A stretch of DNA of 64,000 nt, from contig NZ_VLLA01000021.1 of assembly GCF_007830635.1 (NCBI RefSeq), positions 1 through 64,000 of the forward strand, given 5' to 3'. The position numbers and the translations under genes are program-made. This DNA is from Bradyrhizobium huanghuaihaiense. Its GTDB lineage: Bacteria > Pseudomonadota > Alphaproteobacteria > Rhizobiales > Xanthobacteraceae. Below the pieces are notes generated by a model that did no database searches, had not been told where the DNA came from, and saw nothing but the letters and a program-made list of their open reading frames with translations. The first letter of the stretch is position 1; each line of letters starts with the position of its first letter. This document shows positions 52,639 through 59,930 of this stretch, in pieces.

Positions 52639-53598
52639 CGCGGAGACTCGCCGGGACGCCTGCTCTACTCGCATCCACAGCGCGATGATGTCACGTTGAC
52701 GCTGCGCATGGCCCGCGTCGAGCTCGCTGAGCGAGCGACACAACCGTGACAGCACGTCGACCCTGGGATCGCGAGCGCCCCTGGGATCGCGGGCGACCTT
52801 GGGATCGCGAACGTCGATCGAGGCTGGCTCGACCGACGCGAAGGGATCGGACTGGTCCACGAGCGTAACGCGCGGATCCGCGGTGATTCTGAACCAGGTC
52901 TGTGGCGCGCGGCTGTCGACGCGCAGCGTGAATGGCGGCAGGGCCTTGGCTGTGAACACGGCCTCCCATGACGACGTCTCAGCGTCCGACGGTCCGCCAA
53001 CCGCCGACGACGAGACGTCGTCGTAACCGAGCTCTGCAAGAAGCGCGATCAGATGGATGCCGTAGAAGCGGAGAGCACCGCCGCCACTGGCGTCGAACCG
53101 CTTCCAGTTCGCGAGATTGGCGCGGTAGTGATGCGCCATGAAGCTCCAGTCCAGCGAAAGGCCATCGGTTCGCTCGCCGAGCACCGCGCGAAGCCGCTCC
53201 GCCCACGGCATGAAACGAAAGGTGTAGCCGACGCGGTAGCGCTTACCGGTGCTCTCGAACGCCTCGATGAGCTGCGCCGCAAGCTGCGGCGTGGGCGCGA
53301 CCGGCTTCTCCAGGATCAGCTCTCCGATACCGGGCATTTCTGCCAGCCTCGCCATCCAGCCGGCCTGATCGGCAGGGCGAAGCGCAATCACCGCACCGCT
53401 CGCCTGTGCCAACGCCTCCTCGGTGCCGGGACACCAGATCACCTCGGGCGCATATTGGACGAGCTCGCTTCGCCCGCCGACCACCGCGCGGTAGCGCTCC
53501 GGCAGCGCCACCCTTTTCCCGCACTCGATCAGCGCAGGCAGATATCCATACATCCCGAAACCCGATCCGAGGATCGTGAAAACGGGCGCCTCAGGCAT
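52627..53598 (-). CDS. Gfo/Idh/MocA-like oxidoreductase with a six-residue repeat
   Basis: A 323-residue protein with a Rossmann motif that departs from the norm (ILGSGFGMYGYLPAL), the EKP segment ELILEKPVAPT and YRVGYTFRFMPWAERL, as in Gfo/Idh enzymes. Near residue 265 it carries a tandem repeat, RDPKVA-RDPRGA-RDPRVD, encoded by three 18-base units. It is the last gene of the CDP-sugar operon and overlaps the methyltransferase gene by 8 bases. It may reduce the C4 ketone of the methylated CDP-sugar. That is inference from position. Confidence 0.7.
   Translation of the reverse strand: MPEAPVFTILGSGFGMYGYLPALIECGKRVALPERYRAVVGGRSELVQYAPEVIWCPGTEEALAQASGAVIALRPADQAGWMARLAEMPGIGELILEKPVAPTPQLAAQLIEAFESTGKRYRVGYTFRFMPWAERLRAVLGERTDGLSLDWSFMAHHYRANLANWKRFDASGGGALRFYGIHLIALLAELGYDDVSSSAVGGPSDAETSSWEAVFTAKALPPFTLRVDSRAPQTWFRITADPRVTLVDQSDPFASVEPASIDVRDPKVARDPRGARDPRVDVLSRLCRSLSELDAGHAQRQRDIIALWMRVEQASRRVSASLT
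52763..52816. repeat. In-frame 18-base tandem repeat, three units
   Basis: Three units with the core TGGGATCGCG lie at 52763-52780, 52781-52798 and 52799-52816. Being a multiple of three, expansion or loss keeps the oxidoreductase frame. Confidence 0.9.
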
Positions 53599-54835
53599 GG
53601 AAATCGTCCGCGCCGAGCACGTCGATCACCGGCCCTTTGTAACCGTTGTCCTGGAGATACTGACGGATCTCGCGCGAGATGTGCCAGGCGAGATTGAGCA
53701 GCGGCTTGCCCTGATCGCCATGCGCGAACAGTTCGTCGTCGGACACGATCGGAATGCGCGTGCCCGGCACATAATGGCCGATCTTGATCGAGCCGGGTTT
53801 CTCGTGGACCGCAACGATCTCTTTTTCAGTCAGCCCCAGCAACTTGACCAGGATCGCCGCGCGGCCCGGAAACGCCTTGGCCCTGACAGGACCGTGCGCC
53901 GCGATGATCTTCTTCAGCTCTTCGCCCTTGCGCGCCTTCCAGAGCTCGACGTCGCGCGCGAGCTGGGCGAACTCGGCCTGGAAATTGTTTTCGCGCGCGA
54001 CGATCTCGGCTGCGACAGTATCGCTCTTGGCCGCATGTCCGAGAATGACACGGATATTGCCGCCATAGCGCGCGGGAAATTCGACATTGACGATGTCGAG
54101 GCCGAGCGATCTCGCGATGAAGCTGAACGATTTGTACGAATAGGTGCGCGGATGCTCGTGGTAGAAGGTGTCGAACTGATGCCGGTCCAGCACCGCGCCG
54201 AGATAGTGGTTCTCGATCACGATCACCGTCTCGGGCCCGAGCAGCGCCTTCAGCGCCGCGAGCACGCCGTTCAGATCCTCGATATGCGCGAAAACATTGG
54301 TGAAGGTGATGATGTCGGGCGTGCCGACGGCGCGACGGATCTCGGCCGCGGTCTCGGTGCTGAGATAGTTCTGCACCACGAAATGGCCCTTGGCGGCGGC
54401 GTCCTGCGCCGCGCCGGTCGGCTCGATGCCGGCCGTTGTCGCGCCGGCCTCACGGAAGAAATCCAGCAGGCTGCCGTCGTTGCAGCCGATGTCGAGCGCG
54501 ATCTTGCCGGTCAACGGTCCCATCCGCTCCGCGCAGGTCGCCACGAGCCCCTTCATCCCCGAGAGCACGTCGGCGGTGAAGCGAGAGCGATAGTGATAGT
54601 CCTTGGGGAAAAGGTCCTCTTTCGGAACCTGGAAGCGCTGATGGCCGGTGGCGCAAGTCGGGCAGAAATCGATCTGAATCGGATATTCGCGGCATACACG
54701 CGAATCGCCGACCGCCACCAGGTCGTCGCACAGGGGATGCAGGCCGAGATCGAGCACCGGCACGAGCTTGTCGCTGCCGCAGACCTCGCAACTCTTGATC
54801 TCGGTAAGCGGTCTCGTCGACGTGGTGGCCATCAT
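53591..54835 (-). CDS. Sugar C-methyltransferase (TylCIII/NovU-like)
   Basis: A 414-residue enzyme with three parts: a zinc-binding N-terminus (C16, C19, C58, C61, in CEVCGS and CPTC), a central SAM-binding domain (ALDIGCNDGSLLDFF, 114-128) and a C-terminal domain with GRAAILVKLLG. This is the Methyltransf_13/11/14 layout of enzymes that methylate C3 of 4-keto-6-deoxy sugars. A histidine-rich loop FYHEHPRTYSY matches the catalytic His-Glu-His region. It follows rfbG in the CDP-sugar operon, so CDP-4-keto-6-deoxyglucose or a derivative is the likely substrate. Confidence 0.88.
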   Translation of the reverse strand: MMATTSTRPLTEIKSCEVCGSDKLVPVLDLGLHPLCDDLVAVGDSRVCREYPIQIDFCPTCATGHQRFQVPKEDLFPKDYHYRSRFTADVLSGMKGLVATCAERMGPLTGKIALDIGCNDGSLLDFFREAGATTAGIEPTGAAQDAAAKGHFVVQNYLSTETAAEIRRAVGTPDIITFTNVFAHIEDLNGVLAALKALLGPETVIVIENHYLGAVLDRHQFDTFYHEHPRTYSYKSFSFIARSLGLDIVNVEFPARYGGNIRVILGHAAKSDTVAAEIVARENNFQAEFAQLARDVELWKARKGEELKKIIAAHGPVRAKAFPGRAAILVKLLGLTEKEIVAVHEKPGSIKIGHYVPGTRIPIVSDDELFAHGDQGKPLLNLAWHISREIRQYLQDNGYKGPVIDVLGADDFHA

Positions 54836-54857
54836 ATTGATCCGATTTGAAGGGCGG

Positions 54858-55919
54858 CTAGTCCCGCCTTGTGTTCATGAAAGCGTCGATCTGGTCAACC
54901 ATCACCGGCTTGACCGCAGCGCCCTGCTCGAACGCCTTGTACCACTCCACCACGGCGGAGGCGGCGCGATCGAGGCCCCAACGCGGCGCCCAGCCGAGAT
55001 GAGCCCGCGCCTTGGAACTGTCCAGTGACAGCAGCCGCGCCTCGTGCGGATGCTCTCCGGGCTGCGGCATCTGCTGCGGCGGAACACTCCACAGCAGTGC
55101 GAGGCGATCGACCAGCCAGCGCACCGTGCGCACGCTATCTGCGTCCGGACCGAAATTCCATTCGCTGGAGAAGGCAGCCGGATCGCGCCACAGATGTTCG
55201 GCGAGCAGAATGTAGCCCGACAGCGGCTCGAGCACGTGCTGCCAGGGCCGCACCGCATCGGGATTGCGGACCGGCACCGGTTGTCCATTGCGAATCGCGG
55301 CGATCACATCGGGAATGAGACGATCCTGCGCCCAGTCGCCGCCACCGATCACGTTGCCGGCGCGGGCGCTGGCGAAGCCGATCCGGCGACTTCCGCTGAA
55401 GAACGACGACCGATACGCCGCCGTGACCAGCTCCGCGCAGGCCTTGCTGCTGGAATAAGGATCCTTGCCGCCGAGCGGATCGGTCTCGCGGTAGCCCCAG
55501 ACCCACTCCTTGTTGTCGTAGCATTTGTCGCTGGTGACGTTGACCACCACGCGCACGCCGGAAGTCCGCACCGCCTCGAAGACATGCACGGTGCCCATGA
55601 CGTTGGTTGCATAGGTGCCGACCGGATCGTCATAGGATGCCCGCACGATCGCCTGGGCGGCCATGTGAAACACGATCTCGGGCTGGAATCGGTCGAACAC
55701 CGCCTTGACCGCGGCCGGATCGCGGATATCGGCGAAGACCGACGCGATGTCCTGCGCGGTCTGCGCCAGGTCGAACAGGTTGGGCGTCGTCGACGGCGGC
55801 AGCGCGAGACCCGCGACCTCGGCGCCGAGATGGCGCAGCCACGCCACCATCCAGCCGCCCTTGAAGCCGGTATGGCCGGTAACGAGGACGCGCTTGCCGT
55901 TCCAGAAGCCAGGGTTCAT
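54858..55919 (-). CDS. rfbG: CDP-glucose 4,6-dehydratase
   Basis: A 353-residue extended SDR. Motifs: VTGHTGFKGGWMVAWL for NAD, the serine-threonine region NVTSDKCYDNKEW, catalytic YSSSK in KDPYSSSKACAEL, and GGGDWAQDRLIPD. These define RfbG/DdhB, which turns CDP-glucose into CDP-4-keto-6-deoxyglucose. Its ATG overlaps the rfbF stop (ATGA). A second ATG six bases upstream (55925) is possible. Confidence 0.93.
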   Translation of the reverse strand: MNPGFWNGKRVLVTGHTGFKGGWMVAWLRHLGAEVAGLALPPSTTPNLFDLAQTAQDIASVFADIRDPAAVKAVFDRFQPEIVFHMAAQAIVRASYDDPVGTYATNVMGTVHVFEAVRTSGVRVVVNVTSDKCYDNKEWVWGYRETDPLGGKDPYSSSKACAELVTAAYRSSFFSGSRRIGFASARAGNVIGGGDWAQDRLIPDVIAAIRNGQPVPVRNPDAVRPWQHVLEPLSGYILLAEHLWRDPAAFSSEWNFGPDADSVRTVRWLVDRLALLWSVPPQQMPQPGEHPHEARLLSLDSSKARAHLGWAPRWGLDRAASAVVEWYKAFEQGAAVKPVMVDQIDAFMNTRRD

Positions 55920-56692
55920 TGCCATCGCTTCCAGGGGGCCTGCCCGCTCTCCCAGAGCTGCTCCAGATGAAGCTTGTCGCGCAGGGTGTCCATCGCTTCC
56001 CAGAAGCCGGTATGACGGTAGGCCGCGAGCTGCCCGTCCTGCGACAGACGCTTCAGCGGCTCCTGCTCCCAGATGGTGGCGTCGTCGCCGAGATAGTCGA
56101 AGATCGCGGGCTCCAGCACGAAGAAGCCGCCGTTGATCCAGCGACCGTCGCCGCGCGGCTTCTCCTCGAAATGCCGGACCACGTCGTCGCCGATATCGAG
56201 CGCGCCGAAACGCGCCGGCGGCTGGATCGCAGTGACAGTCGCATGACGCCCGTGAGCACGATGAAACTCCCGCAGCGCGCCGATGTCGACGTCCGCGAGC
56301 CCGTCGCCGTAGGTCATGCAAAACGTCTCGTTGCCGACATAATCCCTGATGCGCTTGAGGCGGCCGCCGGTCATGGTGTTGAGGCCGGTGTCGACCAACG
56401 TCACCTTCCAGTGCTCGGCGAACTTGTTGTGCACTTCCATCGCATTGTTGGCGAGGTCGAAGGTGACGTCCGCCATGTGGAGGAAGTAGTTCGCGAAGTA
56501 TTCCTTGATGACGTAGGACTTGTAGCCACAGCAGATGATGAATTCGTCGATCCCGTGCGACGAGAAGATCTTCATGATGTGCCACAGGATCGGCTTGCCG
56601 CCGATCTCGATCATGGGTTTCGGCTTGATGTGGCTCTCTTCGGTGATGCGAGTCCCGAACCCACCTGCCAGAATCACGGCCTTCATGCTCAT
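55916..56692 (-). CDS. rfbF: Glucose-1-phosphate cytidylyltransferase
   Basis: A 258-residue nucleotidyltransferase. LAGGFGTRITEESHIKPKPM is the NTP loop, with EIGGKPILWHIMKIFSSHGI and TYGDGLADVDI for sugar and metal binding. Length and sequence match RfbF/DdhA, which makes CDP-glucose. It is the first gene of the leftward CDP-sugar operon. The 229 bases to the divergent GT2 gene must hold both promoters. Confidence 0.95.
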   Translation of the reverse strand: MSMKAVILAGGFGTRITEESHIKPKPMIEIGGKPILWHIMKIFSSHGIDEFIICCGYKSYVIKEYFANYFLHMADVTFDLANNAMEVHNKFAEHWKVTLVDTGLNTMTGGRLKRIRDYVGNETFCMTYGDGLADVDIGALREFHRAHGRHATVTAIQPPARFGALDIGDDVVRHFEEKPRGDGRWINGGFFVLEPAIFDYLGDDATIWEQEPLKRLSQDGQLAAYRHTGFWEAMDTLRDKLHLEQLWESGQAPWKRWQ

Positions 56693-56921
56693 ACCCGTCC
56701 AGCAGAAAACGTCACATCAGAACGATTAGTCCAGTCTTGTCAACAAGATCCAACCGCCCTCGCCCCGTTCCCGGAACGGTTGAAGTTGCCGACTTACCTG
56801 CTAAAGAAACGATTGAAGGATGGCAACCCCACCACCGGCGTGCCAGTCCCCTCGGGCGGCCGCCGGCTGCCGCTTCCCCCACGGGGGAGTAATCCCGCTC
56901 GACGGACGTCCTGGAGGATTG

Positions 56922-57860
56922 ATGCGGAAGAAGATCAGCCTTGTGACGCCCTGCTACAACGAGGAGGCGGGAATCCGGGAATGCTACGCGGCGGTCAAGG
57001 ACATCTTCGACCGTGAGCTGCCGGATTACGAGCGCGAGCACATCTTCTGCGACAACGCCTCGACCGACCGGACCGTGGAGATTCTCAAGGAGATCGCAGC
57101 CGAGGATCCCTCCGTGAAGGTCATCGTGAACGCCCGGAACTTCGGCGTGCTGAGGAATACCTACAACGGCGTGCTGGCCTCGACAGGCGATGCCACCGTG
57201 CTGTTCATGCCCGCGGATCTGCAGGACCCGCCGTCGCTGATCCCGACTTTCGTCAAGCACTGGGAGCAAGGCTACGAGATCGTGTTCGGCATCCGGGCCA
57301 GGCGCGAAGAGCCTCTCATGAGCCGGACCGCGCGGCATCTCTACTACAAGATGATCAGCCGGATGTCCTATGTCGACTATCCGGCCGACGTCGGCGACTA
57401 CCAGCTCGTCGACCGCAAGGTGCTCGACGCCATGAAGCAATTCGAAGACGTCCAGCCCTTCATGCGAATGATGCCGTTCGAATGCGGCTTTCGCTCGATC
57501 GGCGTGCCCTACACCTGGCTGGCGCGCAAGCACGGCATCTCCCGCAACCGGCTGTCGAGCCTGATCGACCAGGGGCTGCTCGGCGCCATCAGCTTCTCGA
57601 CCGTGCCGCTACGTACCGCGTTCTTCTTCGGACTGATCATCTCGTCGCTGAGCTTCGCCTATGCGTTCGTCGTGTTCCTGCTCAAGATAGCCGGCTTCGA
57701 CATCGGTCCGCACGGCATCCCCACGATCATCATCGGCCTGTTCTTCTTCGGTGGCGTGCAGCTGTTTTTCCTCGGCGTGCTCGGCGAATATATCGTCGCG
57801 ATCTACAACCAGGTCCGGCGACGCCCGATCGTGGTCGAGCGCGAGCGGATCAATTTCTGA
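56922..57860 (+). CDS. Glycosyltransferase family 2 with two C-terminal membrane helices (GtrB/DPM1-like)
   Basis: A 312-residue GT2 enzyme. The N-terminal LVTPCYNEEAGIRECYAAV, DNASTDRTVEIL, the metal site MPADLQDPP and the RGFRS-like region FECGFRSIG are typical. Two membrane helices near the C-terminus (FFFGLIISSLSFAYAFVVFL and LFFFGGVQLFFLGVLGEYI) give the layout of polyprenyl-phosphate sugar transferases. These supply GT-C enzymes with lipid-linked donor; two GT-C-like proteins lie in this window. The ATG at 56922 has GGAGG six bases upstream. Confidence 0.85.
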   Translation: MRKKISLVTPCYNEEAGIRECYAAVKDIFDRELPDYEREHIFCDNASTDRTVEILKEIAAEDPSVKVIVNARNFGVLRNTYNGVLASTGDATVLFMPADLQDPPSLIPTFVKHWEQGYEIVFGIRARREEPLMSRTARHLYYKMISRMSYVDYPADVGDYQLVDRKVLDAMKQFEDVQPFMRMMPFECGFRSIGVPYTWLARKHGISRNRLSSLIDQGLLGAISFSTVPLRTAFFFGLIISSLSFAYAFVVFLLKIAGFDIGPHGIPTIIIGLFFFGGVQLFFLGVLGEYIVAIYNQVRRRPIVVERERINF

Positions 57861-57948
57861 CCGACCTGACGTCTGGCGACGACCGGGCCTTCAGGGCCCG
57901 TCGGTCAGCCCCGGTCATCGACCTACCCTCGGTCGATCGACTTCCAAA

Positions 57949-58872
57949 TCAGTGCTGCAAAATGCCGGCGAGATTCATGTGAGCCGGGCGCGAGTGCTCG
58001 ATGCCCAGTAGCGTCCGCCGGTTATCGTTCGTGCGCTGCAAATGCAGGCTCGCGAGCGTGACCCCGGTGCAGGTGGTGACCGTGCTGCCGCGACCGCCGA
58101 ACGGCTTGAGGAAGTCGAACACGCGACCGCCGAACATATCCACGACGGACATCTCGCGTGCCCCGAGCGGCGGGATCTCGCCGAAATCCGCTTCGAGCTC
58201 CTCGCCATCCTCCCGGATCAGCCTCGACGTCGGCCGCGCGGCATGAGCATATTCGGGATCAGAAGAATGATTGATCAGCATCAGGCTGCTGACGATATCA
58301 TCGGTCGCGATGACCTTCGGATTGATCCCGGTGAACCCGACATGCGCCTTGAGCCTGCCCTCGTTCAGCGGCCGGGCAAACGCGCCGGTGCGATAGATCG
58401 CGACGTTGTCCTGATCCACATAGGTCATGGAATAGCTTGCAGGCGAGGAACGAAATCCGTCCATGCGCCCGCGCGACATCACCGCGATGACCAGATAATC
58501 GTCCTGAGGCAGCTTGAGCGACGCGAAGAGGCGCGACAGCTCGATCTCGACGGTGGCGCCCGGCGCATAGTTTTCCGGGAACTCGTAGGTCGCCCGGTAG
58601 TCACCCTGCCGCGACAGGATGTGCAGCTTGAATCTGAGCTTCTTGCTGAAACCCGAGGCGACGAGGCTGGCCAGCTCGGGAACAAGATCCTTGACCGTTT
58701 CGCGAAAGTTCTTGCGCAGGCTGCCGGCGACGAGGCTGCGGAGATAACGGACGTCGATCGGACGGTACCAGGCGGGAATCGAGAAGCCCATGCGCGACTC
58801 GATGCCCGCAAAGGTCGGGAACATGAATCTGGGCTCGTGAGGCTTCCAGGGACGGGACGAGAAACGTGTCAC
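57949..58872 (-). CDS. Protein of unknown function, related to its neighbour
   Basis: A 307-residue protein, GTG start. No signal peptide or membrane helix. Middle and C-terminal parts are beta-rich (NYAPGATVEIELSRLF, VGFTGINPKVIATDDIVSSL). Its segment SRLIREDGEELEADFGEIPP-LGAREMSVVDMF lines up well with the neighbour's ARLMALDGTALGERVLPEI-APMGAVRISTLDLF, so the two look paralogous. I recognise no family. It is transcribed leftward, 11 bases after the neighbour. Confidence 0.7.
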   Translation of the reverse strand: MTRFSSRPWKPHEPRFMFPTFAGIESRMGFSIPAWYRPIDVRYLRSLVAGSLRKNFRETVKDLVPELASLVASGFSKKLRFKLHILSRQGDYRATYEFPENYAPGATVEIELSRLFASLKLPQDDYLVIAVMSRGRMDGFRSSPASYSMTYVDQDNVAIYRTGAFARPLNEGRLKAHVGFTGINPKVIATDDIVSSLMLINHSSDPEYAHAARPTSRLIREDGEELEADFGEIPPLGAREMSVVDMFGGRVFDFLKPFGGRGSTVTTCTGVTLASLHLQRTNDNRRTLLGIEHSRPAHMNLAGILQH

Positions 58873-58883
58873 GGGCGGGGCCT

Positions 58884-59624
58884 CTAGAAATGATGCAAGC
58901 TGAACTTGCCGTTGGCAAATTCATAATAGCTGAACGGGCTGGCGATGTTGGTGCCCTTGAACTCGAGCGCAAACCCCTCGGCCGTACCCACCAACCTTTC
59001 GGCCTCGGGGAACAGGTCCAGCGTGCTGATGCGGACCGCACCCATCGGCGCGATTTCCGGAAGGACCCGCTCGCCCAAGGCGGTGCCGTCCAGAGCCATG
59101 AGCCGGGCCGTCCCCACCGAAACGCCCTGAGGTGCCATGCAGGAGTTCACGAGCACCGCACCGGACTCCTTCAGGAACCGCGTAAGATAGGACTGCATCC
59201 AGGCGGTGGTCGGAAACGGCGATGGGGCGACAGGCTCGCGCTCATGCGACAACGTGATTGCGCCGTGCTGCGAAAAATATTGTGCGTAATAGCCGGTGGT
59301 CACCTTTCGTCCGGGACGTAGCTTGGCCTCATGTTTCGGCACCAGCGCCATCGCCACCGTTCCCGAAACGCGCGGACAGAGCTCGGATGTCTGCAACTGC
59401 AATTGCCCGTTAACTCCGAGTTCCCTGTGGAAATATCCAGCCTGCTTGCCCGCCCCGTCGAACAACCAGACGTGGGCATCCACGTCCGGATGATCCTTCA
59501 TGAAGACCGAGAAGTAGTTGAATGCGCAGACTTCCGTCGTGACGGTGTCATCATTGCGCAGGTAGAGCACCGCGGGCGGATAGCCCCTTGCGACGGCCTC
59601 ACCAATCTGCAATTCACCGGGCAT
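58884..59624 (-). CDS. Protein of unknown function, paralogue of its neighbour
   Basis: A 246-residue, probably soluble protein with beta-rich composition. Segments such as VDAHVWLFDGAGKQAGYFHR and LVNSCMAPQGVSVGTARLMA suggest an immunoglobulin- or jelly-roll-like fold, but I recognise no domain. It shares the DG-x-L...EI-P-G...D-L/M-F pattern with the next gene. It sits among glycan genes and is divergent from the 833-residue membrane protein, so a glycan-linked role is plausible but not shown. Confidence 0.7.
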   Translation of the reverse strand: MPGELQIGEAVARGYPPAVLYLRNDDTVTTEVCAFNYFSVFMKDHPDVDAHVWLFDGAGKQAGYFHRELGVNGQLQLQTSELCPRVSGTVAMALVPKHEAKLRPGRKVTTGYYAQYFSQHGAITLSHEREPVAPSPFPTTAWMQSYLTRFLKESGAVLVNSCMAPQGVSVGTARLMALDGTALGERVLPEIAPMGAVRISTLDLFPEAERLVGTAEGFALEFKGTNIASPFSYYEFANGKFSLHHF

Positions 59625-59930
59625 GCGACGAAACTCGGCGGGAAGCGACGATCAGGCCGGATTGGCCGACGGATAGCGAAGATTGCGCCCAGATATTCTC
59701 GCCCGCATGCTAAAAATCCTGCACAATTCCAAGGATGTTTACGCTCAGCCGTACTTGGAATCAACTATGAACGGAGCTGCACCGCGCCTTCGGAAAACTT
59801 GGCATGACGCGGCACCCTCGATTGGCATGACGCGGCACCCTCGAAATGACTGGCAGCCATTCGCCGCGTTTGGGCCAGCCGGTCACATGCGTAGGCGTGG
59901 CCCAGGTGGAAGAACGATAGGGATGTTGCG
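59625..59930. other. Intergenic region with a tandem 23-base repeat
   Basis: A divergent 306-base gap. A 23-base unit (core GGCATGACGCGGCACCCTCG) is repeated twice in tandem at 59799-59821 and 59822-59844. A short frame on the plus strand (59683-59940) reads through it and is not a convincing gene. A ribosome site AGGGA lies just before the ATG at 59931. Confidence 0.6.

Noticed and set aside
57878..57915. Terminator after the GT2 gene
   Set aside because: A GGGCC-TTCA-GGCCC hairpin is present, but neither strand has a T-run directly after it, so I did not annotate it.
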